From: JAAYAY01 sp964563135
GTDB lineage: Bacteria; Planctomycetota; Planctomycetia; Pirellulales; Thermoguttaceae
DNA: 64,000 nucleotides
Reading direction: 5' to 3'
Assembly (NCBI GenBank): GCA_964563135.1
Contig: CAZLWV010000013.1
Coordinates: 13,974-77,973 of the forward strand
Shown piece after piece: positions 63,715-64,000 of this stretch (position 1 is its first letter; the number at the start of each line of letters is the position of its first letter). Both the position numbers and the translations under genes were made by a program. The notes beneath the pieces were generated by a model. That model was not told the origin of the DNA. It saw only the letters and a program-made list of their open reading frames with translations, and made no database searches.

Positions 63715-64000
63715 GATCGAGTCCTCCCGAAACGGTGCCAGGAACCTGTCCCAGAACCACCGATCAACGAAAAGGCCCTCCGCGCGGCAGGACCGATTCG
63801 GCAGCAATTCCGGGATCGGCTCGAAATCTCGCCGTGAACCGATGTCAGACGACAGCGAGAAGTCTAGCACACGAAAGAACCGGTGTCACGCACGCCAGTC
63901 CAGTCCGCAGGAGAACTGCGAAGTACGGATGTGGCAAGAAGAGCAGCAGGCACTCTCTGAAAGGGCGCGTGCGGGAAATAGGGGTTTCTGGCACTTCTGC

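Overview
The window is 64 kb of GC-rich, gene-dense chromosomal DNA from a Planctomycetota bacterium, most likely a Pirellulales-type lineage. I infer this from the protein content rather than from any rRNA, since none is present. The signs are an ECF sigma factor beside a FecR/VIT/VWA giant, a prenyltransferase-repeat protein with a proline-rich cytoplasmic head, DUF1571, ThuA, DUF2961 (GH172) and CE15 proteins, a SprA-type protein, and a complete-looking lipid A gene group. Most genes are secreted or envelope proteins with clear signal peptides. One initiator tRNA is present. There is no CRISPR array and no rRNA operon.

Layout. 0-3.6 kb: end of a SnoaL/NTF2-like gene, a Gly/Arg/Pro low-complexity exported protein and an exported protein of unknown function. 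3.6-8.1 kb: an RND efflux permease and its lipoprotein adaptor (minus strand), with a TetR-type palindrome in the upstream region. 8.6-14.5 kb: a MoxR / DUF58 / BatA-like / double-VWA operon. 14.46-15.86 kb: an array of REP palindromes around a RAYT transposase gene broken by one amber codon. The GTAG head of the REPs supplies the stop codons of the transposase and of the adjacent thuA-type gene. 17-24 kb: an ECF sigma factor followed by a very large FecR-VIT-VWA-secretin-like-TPR protein that is split by a frameshift. 24.3-27.9 kb: a SprA-type protein, a small exported protein and a prenyltransferase-repeat membrane protein.

28.2-29.6 kb is an accessory scar: tRNA-fMet, a tyrosine-integrase C-terminus running into the tRNA, a DUF433/DUF5615 toxin-antitoxin pair and a second decayed integrase fragment. 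29.6-53.7 kb is rich in extracellular carbohydrate-active and sugar-linked proteins: a BNR sialidase, a GH172 enzyme, a glycogen debranching enzyme, a DUF4838 glycosidase-like protein, a formylglycine-generating-enzyme-like protein, a 1,485-residue heparinase-like/FG-GAP protein and two alpha/beta hydrolases. A SWIM-SNF2 helicase lies among them. 54-57 kb holds a metallo-beta-lactamase-fold hydrolase and a response regulator plus FHA-GAF histidine kinase pair. 57.6-61.3 kb holds ompH/skp, lpxC, lpxA and an oxidoreductase that could make the amino-sugar precursor of lipid A. The window closes with an IscA-fold protein and a CE15-type glucuronoyl esterase.

Four genes are interrupted by a stop or frame change: the RAYT, the FecR-VIT-VWA giant, the SNF2 helicase and the FGE-like protein. 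Some may be assembly or read errors and should be checked against raw reads. The observations I rate highest are the REP/RAYT system that donates stop codons, the giant sigma-linked surface protein, the tRNA-fMet integration scar, and a pair of structured dispersed repeats at 25.1 and 33.3 kb.
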